Assembly (NCBI GenBank): GCA_016584305.1
Contig: JACEEZ010000120.1
Span: 50,001 to 114,000 of the forward strand
Length of the DNA stretch: 64,000 nucleotides
Source of the DNA: Chionoecetes opilio
Lineage: Eukaryota; Arthropoda; Malacostraca; Decapoda; Majidae
Reading direction: 5' to 3'
Shown one piece after another: positions 33,519 to 44,026 of this stretch (position 1 is its first letter; each line of letters opens with the position of its first letter). A program made the position numbers and the translations under genes. The notes below the pieces were generated by a model. It did no database searches. It had not been told where the DNA came from and saw nothing but the letters and a program-made list of their open reading frames with translations.

Positions 33519-33652
33519 ATAGTTGCAATACTACACAGAATGGAACCCCTCCCCCCACCACTACCCCCACCACAACTACAAGAGGGGGAGAGAGAGGCCC
33601 AACCACCCCCACCACAGCCACCACCACAACTACAGGAGGGTTACACCTCAAG
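33519..33652 (+). CDS. EIF2AK3: PERK-like kinase, juxtamembrane exon
   Basis: Acceptor ATTCCAG (33517-33518) and donor AAG|GTTTTT (33653). Codons start in phase 0 at 33519, continuing from the transmembrane exon, and end with two bases of an Arg codon that the next exon completes to give SRYQTEFE, the sequence expected just before a PERK kinase domain. The exon encodes IVAILHRMEP and a Pro/Gln/Glu-rich linker with two PPPQLQEG repeats. The weak donor is supported by phase and by the conserved S-R-Y junction. Confidence 0.65.
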
Positions 33653-33716
33653 GTTTTTATATTTTTATACGTATTTTCCTTCTTCTTTACTTCTTTACTC
33701 ATATACATTTCATATA

Positions 33717-34294
33717 CAGTGGACTTAACGGAGTAATTCAGCCAACCCTCTTTACGCTGTAGAGAGTGTTTGCCAGAACCCATTGCTACAGCACCAGTGT
33801 TCGGGTATTGTGTGAGTGTGGGTGTGCTCTGAAGCCCACACACAGATGCTACAGCTACAACACTGTAAACACATTGCTAGGCATAAAATATAGCAGTACA
33901 AATATGTATATGTATGATTAATGGTAAAAACTCACCTCTAAAAATGTGGGGCTTATTATTATTTTTTTTTTTTTGTGAGTGACGCTCGGATGGACGGACG
34001 CGATGTTTTTTTCCACTTTTTTTTATTATTATTTTTATTTCATCTTATTATGTAATGTAATGTAGTATTTATTTATTTATTTATTTAATTTTCTTTATTA
34101 TTATTATTTGTTATTTATTTATTTATTATGATCGGTTGTTGTTTTCTTTGCAGAATTATATATGGCACAGGCAACCATGCAGGCTTTAATGGAAGATGTT
34201 TCTCCATTACGGAAAATTCTATTATACATATGGAATTCTCATAATGGAATAATTTTTCAGCTATAGAGAATTCCGTTATAGGGAGTTTCCACTG
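33717..34294. mobile_element. pogo/Tc1-like MITE with TA duplication
   Basis: Ends CAGTGGACTTAACGGA and, on the minus strand, CAGTGGAAACTCCCTATAACGGA, flanked by TA at 33715-33716 and 34295-34296. CAGTGGAA-type ends with TA target duplications are typical of pogo/Tigger-like elements. AT-rich interior with no ORF. It lies in the intron before the kinase P-loop exon. Confidence 0.7.
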
Positions 34295-34355
34295 TATATA
34301 TATAGATGATCTGTGTATCCACCCTTCTGCCACCCCTCCTTTCCCCCTTGTGCAG

Positions 34356-34478
34356 GTACCAGACGGAGTTTGAGATGGTACAGAGGCTGGGTCGGGGTGG
34401 GTTTGGCGTGGTGTATCAGGTGAGGGACAAGCTGGACAAGAAAGAGTATGCTGTCAAGAGGATTAATCTGCCTTCCAA
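34356..34478 (+). CDS. EIF2AK3: PERK-like kinase, P-loop and VAIK-lysine exon
   Basis: Acceptor TTGTGCAG (34354-34355) and donor AA|GTGAGT (34479). It encodes FEMVQRLGRGGFGVVYQVRD and KKEYAVKRINLPS: the glycine-rich loop G-R-G-G-F-G-V-V binds ATP phosphates and the Lys of AVK is the invariant lysine. This matches the PERK pattern of an F-E segment, L-G-R-G-G-F-G-V-V and A-I/V-K-R-I-x-L-P. The exon ends in phase 2. The following exon, which should carry the alpha-C helix glutamate and strands 4-5, is not visible before 36598. Confidence 0.85.
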
Positions 34479-35106
34479 GTGAGTCTGTGTGTGTGTGGTG
34501 TTTTTTTTTTTTCTCTCTCTCCCTTTTTTTTTTTCCCCCCCCCCCCTCTCTCCCTTTTTCTCTCTCTTCTCTCTCTCTCCCTTTTTCCTTCCCCTTTCCC
34601 CTCTCCCCTCTCTCTCTCCCTTTTCTCCCTTTTTCCCCTTTTCCCTTTTTCTCTTCCCCTCTCTCTCTCTCCTCTCCTTCTCCTCTCTCCCCTCTCACAT
34701 AATCAATACTAAAAGCTAAAAATTGACAAAACTTTAAATTTTGCTTTTTTAAATGTGTGTTTGTCTTATCTCTGTCTGAGTGTGGGTGTGTGTGTGGGAA
34801 AGAGTCCCCACCCCACCTCCCTTTTCCCCCTCCCCACCCACACACACGCCTTTCAGAAGTCGTTTTGGGCCCATAGATATGCAGAGGCATAGGTTTTCCA
34901 AGTCAATCACCCCAAATTGTGCGTTACTACCCCGTTGGTGGAAACCCCCCCAGGCTGGCAGGACACCCGGGCACCCACAAAGGGGGTAAGACTCCCCTGC
35001 CTTACCCCCCGCCTGGTTTTAGGGCCCCTTTTGACAGTAGTAGTAGTTTCTTTTTAATTTTATGGGGTTATTTTTTTTTGCTATTATGTGAATGAAAAAA
35101 TGCTGA

Positions 35107-35160
<54 letters not shown>

Positions 35161-36518
35161 CCCTTCCCCTTCTCCTCTCTCCCTCCCTCTCTCCTTTTCT
35201 CTCTCTCTCTCTCCTCTCCTCCTCTCTCCCCTCCTCCCTTCTCTCTCTCTCTCTCTTCTTCTCCCTCTCTCCCTCTTTTCTCTCTCTCTCTGTCCGGTTT
35301 TCCTCTGTAAATTATGTGTTGGGTTTTTTTTTTTTTTTTTTTTTGGCGTTTTTTTGGGAAATTTTTCGAAGCTGAAAAAAAAATTTTTCCCCTCTTACTA
35401 TTGTTTTTGAAGCTTCTTTATTTTCTTATGTTCTTTTTATGTTCATATGTTTTTAGCGACTATGTAAATTATAAGAAAACTGAAAAATTCCCCTCTCTCT
35501 CCTCTCTCTCTTCCTCTCTCTCTCCTCCCCTTTTTCTCTTCTCCTTTTCTCCTCTCTTTCCCCTCCTTTTCCCCTCTCTCTCAATCCCTCCCCCTCCCTT
35601 TTCTTTTCTCTCCTCTCTCTCTCTCTCCTCTCTCCTCTCTCTCTCTCTTTTCTTCCCTTTTTTTTCCTCTTTTTTTTGTTTTTTTACTTTGTAATTTAAA
35701 AAAAAGCAAAAAAAACTCTTCTCTTGTTTTTTTAGTCTTAGGAATAAAAAAAAGCTGAAAATACTCTCTCTCTCTCTCTTCTCCTTTCCCCTCCTCTCTC
35801 TTCTCCTCTCCCTCTCTTCTCTCTACTCTCTCCTTCTTTCTTCCTCTTCTCTCTCTCTCTTTTTTTTTTTATACTTAGTGAAGTAAAACAAACTAAAATA
35901 CTCCCCCTTTTTTTTCTTATGTATTTTTTAAAAAATTTAAAATATTTTTTTTTTATTTTTTTTTCGTTCAACCTCCCTCTCTTTTCTCCTCTCTCTCTCT
36001 CTCTTCTTCTCTCTCCTCTCTTTTCTCTCCTCTCTCCTTCTTTCCTCCTCCTCTCTCTCTCCTTTTCTCTCTCCTTTTTTTTCTTATTCTCTCTCTCTCT
36101 TTTCTCTCTCTCTCTCCTCTCTCTCTCTCTCTTCCTCCTCTCTCTCTCTCTCCTCCCCTCTCTCTCTCTTTTCTCTTCCTCTCTCTTCTCTCTCCCTCCT
36201 CCTCCTCTTCTCTCTCTCTCTCTCTCTCCTCGTCCCCCTCTCTCTCCTCTCTCTTCCTTCTCTCTCTTCTCTCCTCTCTCCTCTCTCTCTCTCTCCTCCT
36301 CTCTCTTCTCTCTCTCTCTCTCCTTCTCTCCTGTCTTTCTCTCTCTTCTTTCCCCTCTCCTCTCTCCTCCTCTCTCCTCTCTCTCTTTTGTCTTTCCTTC
36401 TTTCTCTTCTCTTTCTCCTCTCCCTCTCTCTCCTCTCCCCTCCTTCTCCTCTCTTTCTCTCTCTCTCTTCTCCCTCTCCTCTCTCTCTCCTCTCTTCTCT
36501 CTCTCTCTCCCCTCTCCC

Positions 36519-36592
<74 letters not shown>

Positions 36593-36597
36593 AACAG
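34479..36597. repeat. CT-rich intron; expected alpha-C helix exon not found
   Basis: Largely (CT)n/(T)n pyrimidine tracts (34500-34700, 35110-35300, 35490-35690, 35760-36590). Unique islands at about 34700-35090, 35295-35480 and 35690-35760 were read in all frames without finding the kinase segment expected here. A palindromic minus-strand AGAGTATTTTCAGC word recurs at 35100 and 35755. Open frames are pyrimidine-tract artefacts. Confidence 0.8.
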
Positions 36598-36991
36598 AGA
36601 CATATTTACCATGTCCTCTCCTTACTCTCCGTGCTCTGAGGAATACCCAAGCGAGGCCCCTGAACCCACCACCCCAGAGAAGAGACCCCTGGATTCTAAG
36701 GGCCTCTCAGGGGACTTGGAGGGTCTGGGGGAGGGTCTGGGGGCACAAGGGGGAGTGACGAGAGAGCGGGATAGTTCATTTGAGGTTGTTTCTGAGGGTT
36801 CAGAAGGGTCCCCGGCAAATCCACGCACGCTGTTGTATATAAAATTGGAGTTATGCCATAAGGAAGTTTTACGCGACTGGTTGATGCAGAATGGAAGGAG
36901 TGAGAAGAAGGAGGTGTTGGACATGTTCAGCGACATCATCAATGCGGTGGAGTACATACACGATCAAAACCTGATGCATCGCGACCTTAAG
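36598..36991 (+). CDS. EIF2AK3: PERK-like kinase, insert-loop and catalytic-loop exon
   Basis: Acceptor CAAACAG (36596-36597) and donor AAG|GTGAGT (36992), ending in phase 0. It encodes a low-complexity acidic/Pro-Ser insert (SPCSEEYPSEAPEPTTPEKR, EVVSEGSEG), then LYIKLELCHKEVLRDWL (hinge and alpha-D), IINAVEYIHDQNLMHRDLK with the catalytic HRD. A kinase insert at this position and the C-x-K-E-x-L-x-D-W pattern are typical of eIF2-alpha kinases. The catalytic Asp is present. The insert here (about 75 residues) is short compared with the vertebrate PERK insert. Confidence 0.85.
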
Positions 36992-37329
36992 GTGAGTGAC
37001 GGACGGACGGACGCCATGTATTTTTTCCACTTTTTTTATTTATTTATTTATTTACTTTTTTTTTTTCTCACTATTTTTCTTTTATTATTAATATTATTAT
37101 TTTTATTTTTTTTGTATTGTGAGGTTTATTATCTACATTTTTATAAGTTATTTCTATTGTTTTTATTCTATTGTTGTTAGATTTAAGTGTTGTTTTGACT
37201 TTTTTCCTGATTTTTTGACGTTATTGTTGATAGTTTTTTTTGTATCATGAGATTTTATTTATATTTTTTTATATTGGATATTTCTATGGTTTTTTTTAAA
37301 GTATGTTTTTTTCAACTTTTTATTTTTTT

Positions 37330-37620
37330 TATTTTGGTGTTATTGTTAATTACCTCCGCCAACGAAGTTGGAGGGGTTATGTTTTCACCCCGATCTGTCT
37401 GTCTGTCTGTCTGTTTGTTAGTGTACAGGATTTCTCAAAAAGTTACCAATAGATTTGGACCAAACTCAGTATACCAGGTCTATTTAGTATAAGGAAGAAC
37501 TGATTTAATTTATATGAAATCTATTGGCAGCTGTTGCCATGGCAACCAATTGATGAAATATTCGGCCGGAGGTATGCGCTCTACTGAGTGCATATATATA
37601 TATATTATATAATATATTAC

Positions 37621-37658
<38 letters not shown>

Positions 37659-37743
37659 ATATAATTGTAGAACTGTGGCCATAGCAACCAATTGATGAAT
37701 ATTCGGGCGGAGGTATGCGCTCTACTGAGTGCGCCTCCCCCTA
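37330..37743. mobile_element. Dispersed repeat of the CTCCGCCAACGAAGTTGGAGG type
   Basis: Starts TACCTCCGCCAACGAAGTTGGAGGGGTTATG, with a hairpin CCTCCGCCAACGAAGTTGGAGG, and includes a (GTCT)n run. A later CGGAGGTATGCGCTCTACTGAGTGC appears twice (37565 and 37709), separated by (TA)n. I recognise similar sequences as repeats in other marine invertebrates (knowledge, unchecked). The second CGGAGGTATGCG block suggests a duplicated end. It lies in a PERK intron. Confidence 0.6.
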
Positions 37744-37863
37744 GTTGCCTTTGTTTCATGAGCTTTATTTATGTTTTTATCAATTAATTTCTTTGTTTTT
37801 TATGTACGTAGAATGGAAAAATTTGATGTATTCCTCTCTCTCCTTCTCTTCTCTCTCTCTCTC

Positions 37864-37916
<53 letters not shown>

Positions 37917-37980
37917 CTCTCCTCTCTCTCTCTCATCTCTTCCTCGCTCTCTCTCCTCTGCTCGTCTCTCTCTCTCTCTC

Positions 37981-38011
<31 letters not shown>

Positions 38012-38101
38012 TCTCTCTCCCTCCCTCCTCTCTCTCCCACCCCCCTCTCTCTCCCCCCTCTCTCTCTCCCCCCCCAACTTCCCCTCTTCCCCCCCAAACA
38101 G

Positions 38102-38286
38102 CCCTCCAACATCTTCTCTCACTGGACTATAAGGTTAAGGTGGGGGACTTCGGTCTGGTCACCACAATAGCGGAGGAGGAGGAGGACCAAACCCCCTTCA
38201 CCCCGACTACAAACCGGGGGGGGGTCCTGACTCACCGCACCCACACCCATGACGTCGGTACCCGCTTCTATATGAGTCCCGAGCAG
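38102..38286 (+). pseudogene. EIF2AK3: PERK-like kinase, DFG and activation-loop exon, one base short
   Basis: Acceptor CCCCAAACAG (38100-38101) and donor CAG|GTGAGT (38287). It begins PSNIF, continuing HRDLK from the previous exon, then after a one-base deficit near 38115 reads SLDYKVKVGDFGLVTTIAEE, an acidic loop, THTHDVGTRFYMSPEQ. DFG and the SPE motif are intact. Exon length is 185; with one more base it would be 62 codons, phase 0 on both sides, matching its neighbours. So the shift is either an assembly or sequencing error or an inactivating deletion. Labelled broken for that reason, though the gene may be intact. Confidence 0.8.
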
Positions 38287-38625
38287 GTGAGTCACTGTTG
38301 AGTCGCTGTCACTGTTGAGTCGCTGATGAGTCACTGTTGAGTCGCTGTTGAGTCTGTTGAGTCTGTTGAGTCACTGTTGAGTCTGTTGAGTCGCTGTTGA
38401 GTCGCTGTTAAGTCGCTGATGAGTCGCTGTTGAATCACTGTTGAGTCACTGTTGAGTCGCTGTTGAGTCACTGTTGAATCGCTGTTGAGTCGCTGTTGAG
38501 TCACTGTTGTGTCGCTGTTGAGTCGCTGTGTGTGTGTGTGTATGTGTGTGTGACGTGAAAGTGTAAGGAAAAAATGTTTTTTTTATAAAGTTAAGGAAAT
38601 GGAGATAATAAGGAAGGGTAAGAAT

Positions 38626-38721
<96 letters not shown>

Positions 38722-38778
38722 AGATGAGAAGGAGAGAGGAGAGAGAGAAGGGAGGGAGAGAGGAGACAAGAGAGAGAG

Positions 38779-38840
<62 letters not shown>

Positions 38841-39238
38841 TTGTGTGTTTGCTTTAAATACTACTATAACTACTTTTTTTTATTGTATAGATATATAACA
38901 CACACTTATTCCTCTCTCTCCCTCCCTTCCTTTCCCTCCCTCTCTCCCTCCCTCCCTCCCTCCCTTCCTTCCTTCCTTCCCTCTCCACCTATCCCTTAAT
39001 CCCTCCCTTCCTTCTCCTCCTTCCTCGCTATTCCCTCCTTCCTCCCTTCCTTCCCTCCCATTCCCTTCCTCAATCTCTTCCTTCCCTCCTCTCTCTCTCT
39101 CCCTCTCCTCCCTTCATTCCACCAATCCTCCATCTATCCTCCTTCCTCCCTTCCTTCCCTCCTTTCCCTCCATCCCTTCCTTCCCTCCTCTCTTTCTCTA
39201 TCCCTCTCCCACCCACCCTTCTCCCTTCCCTCCTGCAG
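38287..39238. repeat. PERK intron with 11 bp minisatellite and GA/CCTT tracts
   Basis: 38287-38525 is about 20 variants of GTTGAGTCGCT, starting at the donor site itself. It is followed by (TG)n, (GA)n at 38628-38838 and CCTT/CCCT pyrimidine tracts at 38910-39235 that lead into the acceptor. No exon seen. Confidence 0.85.
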
Positions 39239-39406
39239 TTAAGTGGACAAGCATACGACAACAAGGTGGACATCTACTCGCTGGGTCTGATCTTCTTTGA
39301 GATGCTGGTGCCCTTTGGGACGGACATGGAGCGCTGTAAGGTCATGACCCGACTCAGGGAGGACCTGGTGTTCCCTCCCAAGTTTAAGGAGGATTTCCCT
39401 GATGAG
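39239..39406 (+). CDS. EIF2AK3: PERK-like kinase, alpha-F/G exon
   Basis: Acceptor TCCTGCAG (39237-39238) and donor GAG|GTATGA (39407). It is 56 codons in phase 0. It encodes LSGQAYDNKVDIYSLGLIFF with the invariant Asp of alpha-F, then EMLVPFGTDMERCKVMTRLR and FPPKFKEDFPDE. The K-V-D-I-Y/F-S-L-G-L-I pattern, M-E-R and F-P-P-x-F are strongly characteristic of PERK and related eIF2-alpha kinases. Confidence 0.9.
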
Positions 39407-39462
39407 GTATGAAGGGGAGGGATGGAAGGGGTGGGGTAGGTCTAGGTGAAGTTATGTTATTA

Positions 39463-40023
39463 ACGTATTTTACGGCTTATAAGACGCACTTTTTCCCTTA
39501 AAAAATACCCTGAAAAATACGCATGCGTCTTCCAAGACGATTGTTGTAGGAGGTTAGCTTAGGTAGCTATTCAATTCAGCCTCTTATATGATGTAACCTC
39601 AGTACATACCTGTTAAGAGTATTTAGAATACCATAAGACATTCAAATAAACTAATCTTTCCTCACGCTGTGATGTTTACGGTACTGGCGGGAGCCTTTCC
39701 GCTTCGGCAGATTGCCGCCAACAGCGTCAACTATCGTCTGCTAGTGTTGATGTATCATTTACCACCAGGCTGTCACGTATCACAAGCTCTTTTCAGTCCT
39801 GGAAATTCTCACATTCAAGCTAGAAACTGTACGATACGCCAAAGAACACGGGAACAGAGCAGCAGAAAGATACTTCGGACCACCGCCTACAGAGAAAATT
39901 AGTAGATTTTACTACCGCCTTTCGGTAGAAACTCTGGGTTTTTTTTTTCTTAGAAATTTCTTTCCAAAATTAGAGTGCGTCTTCAAAGATGCAGCGTCTT
40001 ATAAGCTGTAAAATGCGGTATGA
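39463..40023 (+). mobile_element. Truncated DNA transposon with a pogo/CENP-B-like HTH fragment, in a PERK intron
   Basis: Inverted ends ATTTTACGGCTTATAAGACG (39469) and, on the minus strand, ATTTTACAGCTTATAAGACG. Between 39780 and 39905 one + frame encodes FKLETVRYAKEHGNRAAERY followed by FGPPPTEK, the pattern of an N-terminal helix-turn-helix of pogo/CENP-B-type transposases. The rest of the transposase is missing. The widespread CGTATTTT..GGCTTATAAGACGCAC type end is known from many animal MITEs; superfamily not settled. Confidence 0.65.
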
Positions 40024-40411
<388 letters not shown>

Positions 40412-40795
40412 AACTCCCTCCTGCGCCTCATGCTGTCCCGGGACCCTGCCAAACGCCCCACCACCAGGGAAATCAGGGACCACAAGCCCCTGAGGTCCCT
40501 AAAGGGGCACAACATAGGGGGCATAATCCCCGAGGACCACTTCAGCAGGTCCAGCAAATCGTCCAGACATAAGTCATGCTTAGTCTCCACCTCCTCCTCC
40601 TTTTCCCCTTCTCTTCCATTTTTCTCTTCCCTTCTCAACCCCCTGGACTCCCTGATGCGCCGCATGATGTCCCAGGAATCCCAGGTGCTCATGATGCCCC
40701 AGGACCCTGAACGCCGCCCCACCACCAGCAACGTCGTGGTCCGCGATATCGTGAGGTGCCTCCGGGGGCACACCATAGAGAACATAATCCCCTAG
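40412..40795 (+). CDS. EIF2AK3: PERK-like kinase, terminal exon with duplicated C-lobe segment
   Basis: Acceptor CTCCCAG (40410-40411); 127 codons to TAG at 40793. The first half encodes NSLLRLMLSRDPAKRPTTRE (end of the kinase C-lobe, with the invariant Arg) and LKGHNIGGIIPEDHFS. After a Ser/Phe-rich linker the second half repeats the pattern: DSLMRRMMSQ ... DPERRPTTSNVVV, then LRGHTIENIIP. The L-G/R-G-H-x-I-x-x-I-I-P ending occurs in both, so a segment of about 45 codons was tandemly duplicated. PERK normally has one such segment followed by a short tail. Confidence 0.85.
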   Translation, partial: NSLLRLMLSRDPAKRPTTREIRDHKPLRSLKGHNIGGIIPEDHFSRSSKSSRHKSCLVSTSSSFSPSLPFFSSLLNPLDSLMRRMMSQESQVLMMPQDPERRPTTSNVVVRDIVRCLRGHTIENIIP

Positions 40796-40895
40796 GACCG
40801 CTTCAGAACCCTCACTTTTGATTAACTGTCACACTGAAGATATCCTCTGACCTGTACCCAAACACCTGCAGACCACAGCTGCATTAGGAAGCCTC
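40796..40895 (+). other. 3' flank of the PERK-like gene
   Basis: Sequence after the stop codon, up to the start of the Academ-like end near 40900. No AATAAA-type polyadenylation signal is obvious in these 100 bases, so the 3' UTR may run into, or have been cut by, the transposon. Confidence 0.4.
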
Positions 40896-41460
40896 GCCTG
40901 CCTATTAGTATACCACATTTACACTTTTGAGTCAAACAAATTGCAACAGTTTGTTTTATTGTTGATTGTTGTTTATTGAGTTGTTCTTTATGACATATCC
41001 AAAATGGGACGCAGGTTTCAACCCAGAAGTTACCTAATTTGCATATTTTCAAAATGGCCGCTATTTATATATAAGGCCCATTATCTCTAAAAATACTCAT
41101 TTTTAGCACAATAAGTGCATTATACTTGAATAGTAACATGAACCAGTGAAGCTATAAAACATTTTTTCAAACTCAAATAACCCGTTTGAAATATGTAGGT
41201 CAAAGGTCAAGAAAAAAAAAAAAAAGGTCAAATGACCTTTTATTTACAAAAAAAGTGCATTAAGACATAGCTAATGATATTATTTTTTAACAATATTAAT
41301 TGTTTTGTAGATATTGTACCCTGTCCGAAGTTACCCATGAAAGTGTAGGCCCTATGTCAAGACTTACAACATTCGATCACAATCAAATTAAAGAACATAT
41401 GTAAACTGTTATATATACACACATTAAGGTGTTCATTATTTGTGTTCTTCTTTTAGATAC
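40896..41460 (-). repeat. Terminal region of Academ-like copy B
   Basis: Contains TGACATATCCAAAATGGGAC, AGGTTTCAACCCAGAAGTTACCTAATTTGCAT, AAAATGGCCG and GGCCCATTATCTCTAAAA. All are also present in reverse orientation at 61440-61830. The GGCC-rich core preceded by ATTATCTC echoes the GATATAGGGCC word in the ends of copy A. It lies just 3' of the copy B nuclease gene, as expected for the downstream inverted repeat and 3' UTR. Confidence 0.65.
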
Positions 41461-41470
41461 ATATTGTGAA

Positions 41471-42141
41471 TTAGTAGTCAAATTCATCTAACTCTATGTT
41501 TGTGCATATTCCGTCTTGGCAATTTCCGCAGAATTCGGTACAGTACACCCCGTTTTTCTTGCATGAACATATCAGTGTGTCACAGTACTCCATGCATTTG
41601 CAACGTACGATCCTCAAGAGGGCATCAGGAGCTGGTCTGCTGTCCATTTTTGCAGGCAACAAACTCTCGTGTTGACTATTCCATCCCCAATCTTCCGGCT
41701 TCAATACCACGTTTCCTATCCATATTTGAGTCTGTAGATACACTCTATAAGAATGATATTTGGCTGCATCAGCTGTTGGTGGAAGTTTCTTGATGTCGAC
41801 ACTCTTGAAGCTCTTGACAACTTTGTCACCAAACAGCTTCCTCCTTAAGATATTCAAACTTGTATCTCGTCCACCATACAAACATACCAATGCTTTAGCC
41901 CCAGCATCTCTGATTTCATCGTGGCTAGCTGAACTCTACATGAAAGATTCACCTATCTGCATTAGCTCATTAGATTTTTTAATGCCTAGCACGCAACCTT
42001 TGCCGATCCCATGGAGTCCTGACGTGGTATCGCATCCGCATACTGCATGTAGAAATGGTAGGTATGTGCATAATCGGCTTCCCAAAGTTTCACATGTCGC
42101 CTGGATATTCCACAATGGGATTTTTATTGCACTCTTCTCTG
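41471..42141 (-). pseudogene. XPG/PIN-like nuclease, C-terminal part (Academ-like copy B)
   Basis: Minus strand from the LTR-retrotransposon junction: KSAIKIPLWNIQ, then HAVCGCDTTSGLHGIGKG (about 42055-42000), matching the GCDTVSS.AGRGK loop of copy A; a stop (about 41940), then the frame 41890-41471 with VGSNED-like spacer, PEDWGW (about 41685) and a cysteine cluster CKCMEYCDTLICSCKKNGVYC and CGNCQDGIC. The domain order matches copy A (nuclease loop, E-D-W-G-W, CXC tail), but the sequences are too different to be recent copies. The N-terminal continuation is at 50859-51120, beyond the LTR element. Confidence 0.75.
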
Positions 42142-42264
42142 TGTCGGGGGTTCATAGCGTAAGGTGTTATTTGAACCACTATTCTTGGGGATAATCCAAG
42201 GAGAATGCTCAATTCAGGGTTAGGTACAACAAGTCGATTTCTTGGACAATATATTAATAAAAAA

Positions 42265-44026
42265 ACACTGGGGAACAATTTGAAAAAAAAAATTGTTGAG
42301 TTAGATTTTTGAGCTTATATAGACTAAAATTGGCATGCTGATTCCAAATCTGTAGTCAGTTTTTTTCTAGCACGTCAAGTTTTTTCTCCACAGCTTACCC
42401 TCCAGATAAGCAAAATTCCACTTGTGAGCCTCATTCAGCCTCATTCAGCTGAAATTCCAGTGCCAGTTTTCGAACAACTACCTCCTCTAGAAGATCTGAG
42501 TAATGTTGAAGAACGCAGTGACAGCAATGATGCAGATTTTGACATTCACGAGGATTCAGTTCGTAGGGGATCAGCACGAGTTGAATGATTTAGCACGTGA
42601 TTTGGGCCTATCCAAAAAAGCTTCAGAAATACTAGCATCAAGACTGAACAAGAAAAACATACTTGAACAAGGAGTGAAGGTATCATACTTTCGAACCAGA
42701 GAAAGTACATTTCTGCAGTACTTTCGAAGTGCCAGCGGTTTTGTGTTTTGCCATAACATTCCTGGTTTACTGAAGGAATTAGGGCTTTCAATCTACAATC
42801 CAAATGAATGGCGATTGTTTATTGATAGCTCAAAGCGGAGCTTGAAGTGTGTCCTTCTACACAATGGCAATTTGTTTGGCGCAGTCCCTATTGGGCATTC
42901 GGTCTGTCTTCGTGAAGAATATGGAGATGTAAAGAGAGTCATTGAGTTATTGCAATATGACAAACACAATTGGATCATCTGTGTTGACCTTAAAATGGTG
43001 TCCTTCCTTCTTGGTCAACAACGTGGATACACAAAGTATCCCTGCTTTCTCTGTATGTGGGATAGCAGAGCTCGAGAGAAGCATTGGGTTCAGACGAATT
43101 GGCCTCCGAGATCTGATCTTAAACCTGGAGATCCTAACATTGTACATGAGCCACTTGTTGACAGGAAGGAAATAATATTCCCACCTCTGCACATAAAACT
43201 AGGTCTCATGAAACAATTTGTAAAAGCATTGTCAACTGATGGCGACTGTTTGAAGTACATCATCTTGGCATTTCCTGGACTGTCAATTGAAAAAATCAAG
43301 GCCGGTGTGTTTGATGGTCCACAAATTCGACAGCTCATCAAAGATGAACATTTCAACGGTACTATGTCAGACCTTGAAAAGAATGCTTGGCTATCATTCA
43401 AAGACGTCGTCAAGAACTTTCTTGGAAATACACGTGCAAGTAATTACACAGAAATTGTTCAGAAACTATTGGAGAACTACAAAGCGCTTGGTTGCAACAT
43501 GAGTATTAAAGTACATTTTTTGCATAGCCATCTTGCCAACTTTCCGGAAAATCTTGGTGCTGCTAGCGACGAGCAAGGTGAACGATTTCACCAAGATTTG
43601 AAGGTTATGGAAGAACGTTACCAGGGTAGATGGGATGTGCATATGATGGCTGACTATTTTTGAGCATCAAACGCGATAGTCCTCAAGTTGAACACTCCAG
43701 ACAAAGCTACAAACGTAAATTTTTACCTTAACTTTGCACACAATTATAGCCTTATCCTTTCTAAAAACATGATAATGTTAAATAAACATTCTATTCATGC
43801 CTATTTCTTTCATTTTTCATTGTATGTTAACATTTGCAACTTTTTATAAAATAAGCACTGTTACTGTTATGTACAGTATTTTTCATATTTTTTAAGAAAA
43901 CGAAAATCCTACAGTTCAAAAACTTGACATGATAGAGAAAAACTGAGATCAGTTTTGGATTCAGCACCCAAAAAATACTTAATAACAAGTGTCAGACCTA
44001 ACTCAACAAAAATTTGTTCCCCAGTG
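42265..44026 (+). mobile_element. 1.76 kb TIR transposon with unclassified ORF, inside the 3' LTR
   Basis: Inverted ends ACACTGGGGAACAA...TTGTTGAGTTAG (left 42265-42306) and, on the minus strand, the same ACACTGGGGAACAAATTTTTGTTGAGTTAG-type series from 44026. The intact LTR at 49966 lacks it, giving an empty-site comparison. Flanking TA or TAA is duplicated (ATTAATAA | TAATGCAC), compatible with a 2-3 bp target duplication. It carries the coding region at 42418-43732. Confidence 0.8.
42418..43732 (+). pseudogene. Unclassified transposon-carried protein (GERFHQD family)
   Basis: The main open frame is 42503-43663 (386 codons), but only about 42580 onward fits the family. The upstream part (PHSAEIPVPVFEQLPPLEDL ... 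FDIHEDS) is in another frame, and the C-terminus also continues in another frame (IKRDSPQVEHSRQSYKRKF, to 43732), so two frameshifts are present. Conserved features: EWRLFIDSSKRSLKCVLLHN, C-x2-C in YPCFLCMWDSRAREKHW, PPLHIKLGLMKQFVKA, FLHSHLANFPENLGAASDEQ, GERFHQDLKVMEERYQGRWD. I know similar proteins as frequent uncharacterised entries in insect genomes (knowledge, unchecked). The terminal inverted repeats here show it travels on a DNA transposon. Role unknown; possibly the transposase. Confidence 0.65.
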
